In this document: positions 8,863-21,700 of the stretch, one piece after another
Position numbering within the stretch: position 1 is the stretch's first letter
Layout: the number at the start of each line of letters is the position of its first letter
NCBI GenBank assembly: GCA_026413225.1
Contig: CM048591.1
Location: forward strand, 35,929,803-35,993,802
Length of the DNA: 64,000 nt
Source: Otis tarda
Lineage: Eukaryota; Chordata; Aves; Otidiformes; Otididae
Direction of reading: 5' to 3'
Made by a program: the position numbers and the translations under genes
Notes under the pieces: generated by a model
Seen by the model: only the letters and a program-made list of their open reading frames with translations
Database searches by the model: none
Told to the model about the DNA's origin: nothing

Positions 8863-11800
8863 CTCACCTCTTCCTGGCCCAAAGGACACAGCCAGCCAAT
8901 CATAGGGCTCCCTGAGAACATGTGGGTATGACAGTGTCAAGAAATGTCCATCAGCCAATCCTAATACGGTATGGAAACACATGGGTTACTGTGTTTAACT
9001 AAAGGTGCCATAAAATGTATGAAAACATGCAATTTTCCTGTAACTATTCCGTTACTGTCAGGTCCCTTTACGCTACGTGGTGTCCATATCCCAGCTCCCT
9101 GAATTAGGTGTTGATTTTGTGGAACTTGCCAGATGCACAGATGTCCTCATCTTTTCTTTTGTTTTTTAATTTCTCTTTTATTTTTTTTTAAGTTTAACAA
9201 AGCAGAAAAAAAAGGAAAGGAGTTGACCCTTGACTTACAAGCAAGTAATATCTCTCTTAAATATTCTACAGCCTTAGAAAAAAAATGGGTTGTAGAGGTT
9301 GAAACTGCCTCCAGGCATCTTCAAGTTTTAGGATTGGCACTTACATAACTGATCATACTAGGTCTTACTGAATTTGGCAGCCATATAGGGGTTATGTTTC
9401 TCACATGGATGAACTGTTCTTGAACAATTTCTCCAATGTATTAAGCACAAACAGGCTTTTCTCAACATCAAGCATGCAGGTCTCCTCTCTCTATTTCTCA
9501 CCCTTTCCTCCCCACTCCCGTCCTCCCAACAACAAATGAAGCTATTGTGGCCACGGTGGCAGTTGAGTGGATTCTGTCTAACAAAAAAAAAAAAACAAAA
9601 ACCCCAAAAATTCTGATACCATAGTGCTATTAGGAATGGGGAAATGGAGAGAAGTAAAATCACTTTGGGCTGGGTTGCAACCTACACAATTGTGCCAGAG
9701 AGGGAGCGTACAAGGATATTGCCCCTGTGCTCACACACTCTGCAAATCAGCAATAACCGCAGTCCCTGAGGATTAGCAATGCTCCAGTACAAACAGCTGA
9801 AATCCCTGACAGGGCGGAGGGAATACTGGGGGCCCCTGCCTGCTGTGCACCGCACCCGCCAGCAGAAAGCATGGAAATGGCTCTGCCCTTCCCAGGAGCT
9901 GGGGGGGACGCAGTTCTGCCCTCCTTGTGCAGCAGTATGGTTTGAGCCTTCAGAAAACTTTTCTTTTCCTCACATCCCAGGATCCAACAGGCACAGGAGA
10001 AGGCGGGGGTAAAATACCCACAATGTGTGGTGAGAGGCTATGTATACTTGACCCATCTTTTGCCCACCTTTTGGGTTGTTTTCTAAGTAGTCCTCGCTAT
10101 GTGAGCAGCTCAGGGATATACAAGGGCTTTCTGAAATTATGAGAGAACTGAAACCATAATTATTGTTACAATTTCAGAGAGGAATCTTTTGCTTAAGAAT
10201 ATGCTGTACAGCTATTGTAGGAGGCGTAGGGAAAGTGGTACATTAATTTTCCAAAACAATGCCATCCAAATAAATATTCCAAAATACACTTCTTTTTTTT
10301 TTTTTTTCCCCCCATTTTAGATACTACCAGGAACACAGATTGGGAGAGCAATGATATGTAAGTTAGTCACTCTTTCTGAATTAGTCTGTGAGGTCATAAA
10401 AGCTAACAAAACCCATCTATTATATAAGCGTTAACACAAACACTGAAAACCTGATAGCCCCACCTGGAATTTCCTCTCAGATTTTTTTATTCTATTGTTT
10501 CACTACTCAGGCGTGCATGAATGAAACTTTGAACTTAGGGATGCTTCATTTTGGTTATAGTCAATCTAATTTTTCTCATTTATTAAGTTTTTATATTCCT
10601 GCTAGATTTCTTATGGCTGCTTTTGTTAACCTCATAGTTTAATATAACATCTATTTAAATGTGATGATTTTACTTCCTGCATTTGTGCTAACAGCAGTAT
10701 TTACTTTGGAGGCACATGTTGCCCATGTTTTCTGATTCTGGAAGATTAAGACACCAAACTACTTTTTAACACATGGAGAATCTCTTTTGCTAAATATTGC
10801 AACCATTTTACACAACTGGTTTCTCAGCTTCCAACTAAAACGTTGGAGAATGGGGACTGCAACTGTTTATTAATTATAGATGAACTAGGGACTATCTGTG
10901 AAGGGGAACATAAATATTGCAGCAAGTCCTACACTGTGCCATCTGCTGCTCTAAAATCAGTCTCCAAAGAGACCTTAAAGTGCCACGGGACCGGGTGCAT
11001 TCAAACCCCAGCCTGGCTTACCTGATTCAAAGATAGCCCTGCCACAAAGATAGCCCTCTAGTAAACTATCTTCCAGGCAATCAATATTGTGCTTTAACTC
11101 TATGTGCCAAAGTAATGGGAGAGATTAAAAAAGCAACAGCAGTGAAACAGTTGTGAATTAATTAGCTGATTGTCAGAGATGCTGGGCTAGCCAAGCTACT
11201 TACAACAAGAGCTGCAGGTGTTTCTGTACATTTGAAAATCGGACTATAAATGGGGAAGAAGTGAAGCACAGCAGCTTTAAAGAACATCTGAATGCAAAAT
11301 GAATGCAGGGAGACGCTTCCTAAAAAAGCCCCGTGCAGTTGTGCTTAAATAAAACTGTTCCTTGTTGAATAGTGGATATTCCCCATAGGACATTCTAGCA
11401 GGATGATGTAAAGTAGTTCGGGTGTGGGAGGCCATACCATGAAGCACAGGAAATAGTTGAAATCTTTTGATATGTTTATAATGCTAAGTAAATGGGAAAT
11501 GGCTACAGCTGAGGTTGTCAACCACTTCATAGTCACTTTTTCTGGCAGATGGTCACTTTTCACTGTCAACATTTATCTGAAATTGCATATACAAGCAAGG
11601 TATGTGGGCATGTTCTGCAGCTCGTGCTCAGGATATGCTCTTAAAGCAAGTTGCTTTTAATTTAAAAGTTTTCCTTTGTTATTCCTCATCTCCTTTGTGA
11701 GGCTCCTGAGTACTCCACACACACTTCAAATGTTTAAATATGGTGGCTTTTTCTTTTCACTGGTGGAGTTTGAATGCTCTTTACTGTACTACACATGCTT

Positions 11801-11976
11801 TTAAAACAGCCTGCAACATCAGCTATGACAGTCTTGGAGAGAACTTCTGTTCCCTTTTTCTGCTATTGTAAAGCTGATTTCCAAACCACTGAAAACACAG
11901 CAGAAGACTTTTTTCTTTGCATCCCTTTCTCCTTTCCCTCTCTTCCTTCCTTTCTTCCTTCCTTCCTTTGTTCCTT
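8863..11976. other. Intergenic, nothing recognised
   Basis: AT-rich sequence with homopolymer runs (for example a T run near 10292-10307). Short ORFs on both strands show no family resemblance. A moderately GC-richer patch at about 9775-10010 was checked and not recognised. A 13-bp direct repeat CAAAGATAGCCCT occurs at 11028-11040 and 11045-11057. Confidence 0.6.
11936..11976 (+). repeat. TTCC/TTTC tract at the 3' end of a CR1 fragment
   Basis: Imperfect CTTCCTTCC units run up to the CR1 3' boundary at about 11977. A much longer TTCC tract sits at the other end of the same CR1 fragment (from about 12506). Confidence 0.8.
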
Positions 11977-12505
11977 AGAATCATAGAATTATGGGCAGCC
12001 TGTTCCAATGCTGATAATCCTTTCGGTGAAGACATTTTTCCTAATATCGAATCTAAACCTCCCCTGGCACAACTTGAGGCTGTTTCCTCTTGTCCTATCA
12101 CTTGTCACTTGGGAAAGGAGGCTGACACCCACTTCATACAACCTCCTTTCAGGTAGCTGTAGAGAGCTATAAGGTCTCCCCTCAGTCTCCTCCAGACTAA
12201 ACAACCCCAGTTATCTCAGCCGCTCCTCATAAGACTTGTTCTCTATATCCTTCACCAGCTTCGTCACCCTTCTTTGGAGGTGCTCCAGTACCTCAATGTC
12301 TTTCTTGTAGTGAGGGGCCCAAAACTGAACACAGTATTTGAGGTGCAGCCTCACCAGTGCTGAGTACAGGGGGACAATCACTTCCCTACTACTGCTGGCC
12401 ACACTGTTCCTGATACAGGCCAGGGTACTGTTGGCCTTTTTGGTCACCTGGGCACACTGCTGGCTCATGTTCAGCCGGCTGTCGACCAACACCCTCAGGT
12501 CCTTT
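11977..12505 (-). mobile_element. CR1 LINE 3' fragment (reverse transcriptase C-terminus)
   Basis: CR1 non-LTR retrotransposon, minus strand, 5'-truncated. The minus-strand frame 12211-12492 contains [40 protein letters not shown] and [12 protein letters not shown], all typical of the end of CR1 ORF2. After a frame change, 11989-12204 continues with SDRTRGNSLKLCQGRFRFDI. The 3' end reads ATAATTCTATGATTCT, the usual CR1 3' terminal motif. The 3' untranslated part is shortened. It cannot mobilise itself. Confidence 0.92.
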
Positions 12506-12740
12506 TCCTTCCTTCCTTCCTTCCTTCCTTCCTTCCTTCCTTCCTTCCTTCCTTCCTTCCTTCCTTCCTTCCTTCCTTCCTTCCTTCCTTCCTTCCTTCC
12601 TTCCTTCCTTCCTTCCTTCCTTCCTCCCTCCCTCCCTCCCTCCCTTCCTTCCTCCCTCCCTTCCTCCCTCCCTCCCTCCCTCCCTCCCTCCCTCCCTCCC
12701 TCCCTCCCTCCCTCCCTCCCTCCCTCCCTCCCTCCTTCTT
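12504..12740. repeat. Compound microsatellite (TTCC)n then (TCCC)n
   Basis: About 120 bp of nearly perfect TTCC units change at about 12624 into TCCC units that run to about 12735. A short TTCC reversion lies near 12645-12663. The tract begins exactly where the CR1 fragment stops. Long Pro/Ser- or Gly/Arg-rich open frames across it are artefacts of the repeat. Confidence 0.98.
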
Positions 12741-15700
12741 TCTTTCCCTCTGTCTCTTCCTTTTTTCATTTATTTTTCTTGTTAAAAGCCAGCACTCCCC
12801 TGTAGGATGCCCCAGTGCAGGTACGTTTGTGCCTACCTCTGCTGTATGCCTGACAGTCTGGTTGCAAAGAGGCTCTTTGGAGCTTTTGGTAGGGAGAGTA
12901 GTAATTCAAAGTTGTTTAGAAAGGCTCAGGATGAAGGGACCCAGCAATAAAAATTAAAAGCATTGAGACCCTGATCCAGGAAAATGTCTTCATTCAGTAC
13001 ACTATATTTTTTCAATTTCATTGTTAACAAATACTGTTTTCACATATGTGACTCACAATTCCTGTTCATTTTTCTATACTGCATGGGTGGTATGCTCCAC
13101 AGTTCTGTCCCCTGAGTGTCTGCCCATCTCTGCCTGCAGCTGAAGCCTTCGTTCTAAGGGAAATGAGAGCAAGCCGGGGAATTACCTTAGCAGCAGCTAG
13201 GAAGTGGCCACAGTATGTATGTGGATCTAGGAGCCTTATGCCTTGGTTTAGATGTGTTTATTGAGTGCTCTTCAGTCGCTAGCCAGAACCCAAAACTACA
13301 CCTGTCCTAAGATAATTAATACATAATGGGCATTAAGGCAACTGCATATGAAAAATGTAAATACTGGGAACCTATTTGATAAAAAATAGTTTGAGATATC
13401 TTATGCAACACACAACTTAAGCTTAAAGCTGATGTTTAACGCACAGTTCTTAGGCTGAGTGACATGTACCTTCTTTTATATCCATCAAGTATTTTGACAT
13501 CCCAAATTGTCAATATCTGTAAAGGTCTCTGCTACCTGCAGTTTATCATCTTCCCTGTCCCTACCCAAATTTAACTTACAAGCAACCCACTCCTCATTAC
13601 TTCCAATAAATATTGGAAGTTGTTGTGGTTGAGAGATCAAAATATGAATGTTTTGTGAACAAGAGAAAGAAGCAGTCTATTCCATGCGATTTTATTCTTG
13701 AAACTTGAGCGACTTCCGACTTTGCTTAATCCTACAGCAAGTGCAACACAAAAAGCAGTACTGAAAGGTTCACCACAAGCATACCTGAGCCCTGAACTGG
13801 AAGGGTTGTTCTCTATGTTCCTTCTGCTGCAACTACTGTAAATGAACTAAGTGCTTTGTCCTAGTTTTGCTGTAGCTTTTGTCCCAGCAAAATTGAAAAC
13901 CTATTTAGCTTGGAACAAATTATTGGAATTGGTAAGAAAGTTTTCAGCACAATCAGAGCCTTGGCGCTACTCTGTTCTGCCTGAAATTTTTATGTATAAT
14001 ACAACACCTGGTCGTAAGATAGGCTGCAGGGAAAGGGTACTACTTTGGGACTTTAAAATCCAGGAAAAAAAAAAAAAATAGGTGGTTATGCAAATGTTCT
14101 CATAGGAAACTGTAAAATTAGATATATATCTTCAAATCTATGGTGAGTCTTTTTCAAGGCATTAAGGAGACGCTACTTGCTGCCCACAGAAGGTACATTC
14201 TTTAGCCCAAAAACTAGACAAGAAAAAGTTCACTGTTTAGTAGAAAAAGCAAACAACAAAACCTGCTTTTCTCCATTCAAGTAGTTTAATATATGTGAAT
14301 TTATAATCCCATCTAATGTAGGGTAAATGCCATATAGATAATAGAAAATCCCATACAGAGCCTCTTATAACAAGAACATCTTTCTTGTCATAGAGCTCAT
14401 ACAATGGCTGTAAACTTGCCCAAAACACATAGGAGCCTTCAGTATGAGTGTAGCAGACAGTCACCTATTTAGGCAATGAAGTTAATTCTTAATTTTGAAC
14501 TCTGTGGCTTGCTTACTACCAATGACATTATCAGGAGGAGATATAATCCATATCTGAATAACCATTATGTATCACAGGCCTTCATTTTTACTAGATTCTG
14601 GCTTTTTATATTGTACAAATGTACTGAAATCTTAGTTGCGCTTTAGATTAAGGTAGTTCCAGTCCCACTTGACTTCACACTAATAATTCTTCTGTAGAAG
14701 AATTATTTATCTGAGAAAAGGTACTTATACTGTGCAAGAATGCATATCACGGCTGAATCGTAACGTGGCTTAAAAGTGATTTTTTTTTTTTTTATAATTA
14801 GATCTGACCTGCTGAAAGCAAAACAAACCAAAAATTTTAACTGGTTTACTGTATTCTAATACTTTAGAATAAAGTATTCTTTCCAAACTTTAAAAACTCT
14901 TGTAGTGTTACTACAATGAAAGCTTTGCAACAGGCAGGATCTGATCTTACAGGTAGCAGTGCTCCATTTTATACTGGCTAGTGTTTGTTTCACCTAACCC
15001 TGTTATTTGTGACAGTTTCCAACTTCCCAGCAAGTTACCATATCTCTGTGTGCCTCTCTTTCCCGATCTGTGAAACAGAGGTCTTTACACTTTGGTTTGC
15101 AAAGTATGTTGAAAATTACTTATAGAAGAATAGTGCCTACACCAAATATTTTGGTTTTGGTCCATATGAATGCATTTTTCACACTTCTTTTTTTTCAGCA
15201 TCTGATTATTGCCAAGTCACTATTAACAAATTATTATCTTATTACTTGATCTTTTTCTGCTTATTTTTGAAGGAAGGTCATTAATTTATTGGATCAAGTT
15301 ATTTTCCTCATTGTAATATGAATGGCAGATGCCACATCAACAGCACTGGAAGATACCATATCCAGAGAGGAAAGGGTAGAAGCAGTGCCTACAACCATAC
15401 AGTTCTTAAACCAACCGTGATCTACACGCACCTGCATCCTCAAAACAGCATGTCTTGGCCTCTCTTCCTACTCAGTTTCTTCTAAGACTATCAAAGAGAG
15501 ATGGTTCATATTAAATGTGCTTGTAATAGTAGGTACTATTCTCTTAAAACTGTCCCAAACTATTTAAAAAAACTGACCTACTGTGCATCTGTGAGTTGCT
15601 AATGTATTCCATGCTGGATAGATTCAAACATGGTCTTCTGATGTCTTTTATATATATATAAAAAAAAACAGTTTAGCTTCCTGGTATTTTTTTCAGTGGT

Positions 15701-18700
15701 GAAATATTTCTATTTTTTTCTGGAGTGAAACTGTTGAATAGTAAACGATAAAAACATTAAAATCTAACTATTATATCTATCCCCCATAAGCCTAGATTTG
15801 AATGAAAATTAACTAAAACTGACTATTGCTGTGGTAGTTTGAAATCTTGTGTTCTTTATTGAGTTGTATTTGGAAAACACTTCAGGAATAAGCAAGATTG
15901 ACTACATTTTTCCCGTGTTTCACTAACGGAAAAGTCTCCTTAAGATTTTTTTTTCTGTAAGAAACTCATATTCCTGGGGATACCACATAAATATTGGTGA
16001 ATATGCAATATCCAATACAGCCCAACCACATAAGACTCTCTTTGTTACCTTATGTGTAAAAACTACAATTTCTGGTAAATAAGCTAGCCATAATTTATAA
16101 AGCCCAAAGAGACAAAGACAATGTAGGCTTTTGAATTGTTTTCATTTAGACTGATGGGCTGTAGGCTTTTAATATATTTTGAAGTTAATATTGCTTGGCA
16201 ATATAATTAAACATGTCTTTCTTGATTCACTCAGTCTGAATGCTAATTTTTATTTAGCCCTGAAGGGATCAGTTCAGGAAGAAGTTATGCACCTTTTGCA
16301 ATATTCGTAGCCTTTCTTAGGAAAGTGTGGAATGCTGCACAAACAAGTAGAGTCACAAAGACTCCTTATCTGTTTATATTAACCCTCCAAGCAAACTCTG
16401 CTGTCATCTCCCCACCAATAAAATATGGAATTTACTAAAGGTGGATGATAGTTCGTTCCATTGTAGTGAAGTGTGAAATACCTGTTTAAAGCATCTCTTC
16501 AATTTTGTGAATAAATGTAAATTCTCTGGGCTAAATTTTCTAAGAAACAATTTTAATTTGCAAAGCTAACAGAATTTTGCAAATAAGGTTCAGTGTCCAG
16601 TTTCATTACCCACCAATGTATTCACACACAAAGGTTTATATCTTGTGTGGATGCACAGAGTTTTACAGGGTAACTTTTGCAGATCCATTGCACGTGTCAA
16701 TAAATGTCCATAGCTTTTATATATATCTTTGTACATAAAGTTACAGTTTTCTATATGGCATATTTGTGAATAGGAAACTGCAAAGCATTGGCCAGTTCCA
16801 GCTCTAGAAAGAGCTTGCTTTCCAAATATGACTCTCATTGATCCTCTTCAGCAATTCTTGTTAGATAACAGCAGTTAGGTGGCAGCATTGTAGGTTGGAA
16901 GTGATATCACTAAGAGCAGAGGAAAGCAAAAAAAAAGATCAAATTATTCATTGTCCTATTGGTCTGAAAGTGCCTTAAATATAGTATATAATATCTCTAC
17001 TTGTAATCCAAGAGTTTAAATTGGAGTGGATGCGGATGTGGGTGTGTGTGTCGAGTTACTGAACGTGTGTGATTTTTTTCTTTCTGCCTAAAAAAGGCAG
17101 AGCTCCTATTTTCCCTATGTAAGATCCATGTTCACTCTTGCATCACAAAGAAAGTCTAATGTGGGCATTCTGGGTGTCCACAGGTTGTTTGTAAAGGCAA
17201 AGGAGCTAATTTATAATTGTGATTAACGTTGAAATGTTCATGTGGCTTTGATTATTCATGTTAACCTTAATGCTCTTATAACATGGTGGAAATCTTGTTC
17301 CAGATGAGCAAATGTCCACATTAAAGAGACTGGCACTATGAACAAATGCTCTTAATCAAGAGGCAAAAGGCTACTTTCTTCCTCCAGCAGAAGGCATTTC
17401 TTTTGTGAAATGGAATACTAGCAGTATCTATGCTTTACTTTGCGGTTCAAATTAGAAAACAGTTTACGGACATATAAATAAAACAAAACAAAACAAAACC
17501 AACAAAAAAGCTCTTATGTAGAAATTAGCCTTACAGCATGTGACAACTTTAAAATGTTAGGTAGCACTTTCTGTTATTACTTAAAAAAATTAATGTCATG
17601 CGGGATGCAAGGATGATGACACTTGCCTAATTTGTGCTGAAGAACTGATTAAAACTCTCCTTTCAGAAACTGGCAATGGCACTGAAATGCAGCCTAACTC
17701 TATCTGTGCTTCTGTCCTCCAGACAAGCATGATAAAGAAGTGGATAGCTGTGCAGATACTACCTCAAAGGAAGGTGATAAGCTGTAATTACAGGATTTCT
17801 TTAAAGTATAATAAAATCAATTTATTTTTATTTAAAATTTCAACAAGGTTTTAAAACAGTTTTTAATTTTTCTGTGAAGCAGTATTCAAACATACGTACA
17901 GATCATTTACAGATTTTATGTAATAAAATCAGGGATTTTAATTTTGGTATCTGATTTTCTGCAGTGTCAGATCTTTGAGTATTTACTTCAGTGAAAGTGG
18001 GAATGTTTCTTCATGTGAGTGCTCTTTACAGTATTGTTCTTTATGCTTGTTTTTCAGTAGGCAAAGTAGTCGGCATAAATCAGACCTATGTCTATCAGCT
18101 ATTTTAAACAGTGTTCAGATGTCTGTGCTTGTGGAATGTGCTATGTCACAATCTACAGATTGAGAACAGGTGGTGCCATGGTACCCCACAACCTATTTTC
18201 ACCTTGGCCTGGAAGGGAATGAAAGAGAAGTATGCTACTTAGTATTCTGAATCCTTGGCACTTTTACTGAAACTCTTAAACAGTGGCAGAGGCAGCTTTT
18301 GTTAACAGGAATCCTTTTAGGCTCAAAACAGCTCAAAATACAGCTCTGAAAACTGGCAGCAAGTTTATTTTATTAGTGATGTGTGAAGACTTTTTATAGT
18401 TAGTTATTCTTTCTCTCATTTTTTAACTACAAGATGGAAAAAAGGGAAGAACCTGCAAAATGCAGATCTAAAGCCACACCTTCTGTAAGCCGGGTGATTT
18501 GGATTTATCTTTTGATAGAGAATACAACAGACACTAGCACCTATGTTCAAGTCCACTAAAACTGAATGCAAATCAGTAAAATCTGGGAGTTCTTGGAAGC
18601 ATGATTTCAGTCTGTAGTCAGCTGTGATTTGCGCCAAGGTAACCAGGATATATTTACCATAAACACTGGTGTTTCCTTCTTTCTTTCTTTCTTTTTTTTT

Positions 18701-21700
18701 TAAAACAAATGCTTAACTTCTCATAGACTTTTGATGCACTGGGTTTCCCAAAGCTTGAAGGGTTTCATTGAAAGATGTAAAATTTAGCTAAACATTAATA
18801 CAAGATGATAAATCAGTAATCACATTTGACTACTGGTAGCTCTTCATCCTTACTAAAATGTCTAGTTTGATAACATGGAGTAGCCAAAAGCTATATTGGA
18901 TTGTGTGTTCCTCATGTTCTGCCCCTCACTTTTCCTCTGCTCTTTGTTACACATGAATAAAAATCACCTGCAGAGCAATTTTGGAGTAACTGTTGATGCT
19001 CTTATTTGCATAACATCAAAGATATCTTGAGAAATTCTAAGGAAAAAGGCAACATTCAAAATAGTATGTAATTGAAGTGCCTGGAAATGGTTGTTAGGGC
19101 AGAGTATAGTTTGTAAAGTATAAGTCTTAAAAGGAACATATATTCTAGGAATAGTTTTTCTTTGTTTTTTTTTTTTCCTCTGGTCAAGAAAGGAAACAAA
19201 AAATTGCTAAACATTTATGCATGCAGCTAGCAATCTAGTTTTGTAGTGCAGGCTCTGCAGCCTGGAGAGTAGCTATCGATCCCTTAGGGAGTCCCTGGTG
19301 AGTAACTGAGCGGGCTGCAGAGTGATGAAGTCAGTGTCAACTGTTCGGATTCTGTGCATGAGTATCTTCTGTTCTATTTCAAAAAAGGTGTAAGTAGGAC
19401 TGGAAGGTGAGTTCCCACCTTCCTTCATACTGTGAGGTCTTATCCTGTCTGATAGGACTCCCTAGCAGAGGAGGAGGAGGACCTGGTCCACTGCATATTT
19501 TCTCTAGGGCAGGAGGCAGTCCCCAGAGTTACTGGAATACAGATCTACGGAGCCCTGGGAAAAACCTACTGCTGAGCTCATCTTTCCTGCTCCTTGTTTT
19601 TAACTGTTTATGCTGGCATTGCCACACTAGACGAGATCAGTAACCTGCTTGGTTGAGGTTCCGTCTGTCTGTGTTGAACAGATTGCAGCCATGCATGCTA
19701 GAATTTAGTCAACTGTGTGCCAGACAGTGCATGTTTCTGCCTAGTCCTCATCAGGTAGCTGGACACTGACACATGTAACCTGTCCCTGTCACTTTCTGTA
19801 CACCATGCTTTAGAACTACAGTTTTGGTTTGGTTTTTTTTGCAATATATCTAGCTCATTTTGCCTCCTAGTGATTTTTTAGCCTCAGTGACATCTTGTGG
19901 CTGTAATATGTTCATCTTCCAATTTTTAAAAAGTTGATTTTTTCATCTTGTAAGAGTTCCGCTTCAAAAACTTTGTGAGAGAAGGTGAAGACAAGAATTC
20001 TTAGTGCTATGGAGCTGTAGACTTGCTCCCTGAGTATCAACAAATTGAATACAAGTCTTTAAATAAAAATATTCTCTGGGGTTTTAGCCTGTGGTAAAAT
20101 GGAATGAAATGTGGTAAGAGATTTTCAGGGATATATACAAAAAAAAAGATCAGAAGCTAGGACTCATCACAGCTGGGCATGACTTTTTACATCTCAGATA
20201 AGAGGGTATTGCTGGCTTTCTCGTCAGGCTTCAATTACTTCCCCAACAGTAGGACTGAACTTCTCTGACTTCTGAAATGGTATTTAGGAAGATTACATCT
20301 GATCCACAGCTTATCAATAGGCTTCAAGGGCCATGGGATTAACCTGTTAACATTTGTCCTATTTCATGTTTGTAACTGCAGTGATAGTCTGTGCAAATGC
20401 CATCTGATTGGTATTTGCTGACCCTTCCTAGGTCGGGAGGATCCTCACTTTAGGCTGTATAGGGAAGGAGAATGCAGTCCAAAACAAAGAGCTGTCCTAA
20501 AAGCAAAGTGATCTTTTATACTGTGATGTTTTAAAAAACTTCATGCTTCAATTACTTATTCATTGAACAAAATATTGGAAAAATGCATATTAGTCAATAG
20601 AAAGGGATGTAGATTTGCTGCTAAGGCTAAGCTGCTGACCACATGCCTGGTTCAGAGCTTGTTCTTCACTGAATCATCTCCAAACCACTGGTGTGGAGTT
20701 ATTGCTGTTACTCTAAAATGGAGAGATCAGTTTTTTCCACACATTGTTGCAGTAAGCCCAATGTGCACCTGTTGAATTTCATAATGTTCTGCTTCAAACT
20801 GTAAGGGTATAATGTGCATTACTGTTGGCTACTGCTCTTGTTTTGTACAGAACATGAAGCAATAACAGGATTTCTATTTTATTTTACTTTAGCACTGAGA
20901 TGTGACGTGTTTCTTGGTGCCAAAAGAGAGGATAGTTAAGACTGCCTAAACTGTTCAGGTTGCTTTGTTTTTATGAATACATGGGCTGTTCTTTCATCAT
21001 TGCTAGGAAGGAGAAAAGTTATTTGGTTATCTGTGCATGCCACTGGTGAATGTAAATATTTTTACTATGCATACACTGTATATGTTACGTTAAATTAAGA
21101 TATTCTATGCTGGCAATTTTTCTACACATGTTGCCTGCCTTCCACACAGACAGCCTAGGCTCATCGAAGATTTTGGGCCTGATTCTGCTTTCATCCAACT
21201 ACTGATCAAGTGTAACTCCTGAAAAATTGGACAAATTGTTCTGGCAGGAAAGAATATTTGGTCTTATGAGTAGTTCTCATGGGTCTGATTTTCAAAAAAG
21301 TGGATTGTTTATGTAGTGTTTTAACTTGAGGAATTGTGGATTGTGTGCTCCCCTATATCTGAGACTGATGCATGACAGTGAATTCAATATTGGGAGAGAG
21401 ATAGTGGGAATAACATTTAAAAATGCTGATACTGGATGGTTTACATCACTAGAAATTTTTTGTCTTCAATAACTCTATCAAAAGACAATGGTGCACAGAA
21501 TACCTTACTGCTTACAAATAACTTCTGGGATTTTTGGAGGATGTAAGAGGAAAAAGAGTAAGTTTTCCTCTTCAAAAATGTCTTCCTGTACTATAAGCAA
21601 ATGAAGCCAAATTATGGCTATAAAGACCTGACAAGGAATAAGGTAAATAGTTCTGCTTTTGTGGAAAATGAACCCATCTTCTATAGAGAAGGAAAGGAAC

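Noticed and set aside
12338-12805. Long Pro/Ser/Leu-rich and Gly/Arg/Lys-rich open frames on the two strands
   Set aside because: They are translations of the TTCC/TCCC microsatellite joined to CR1 sequence.
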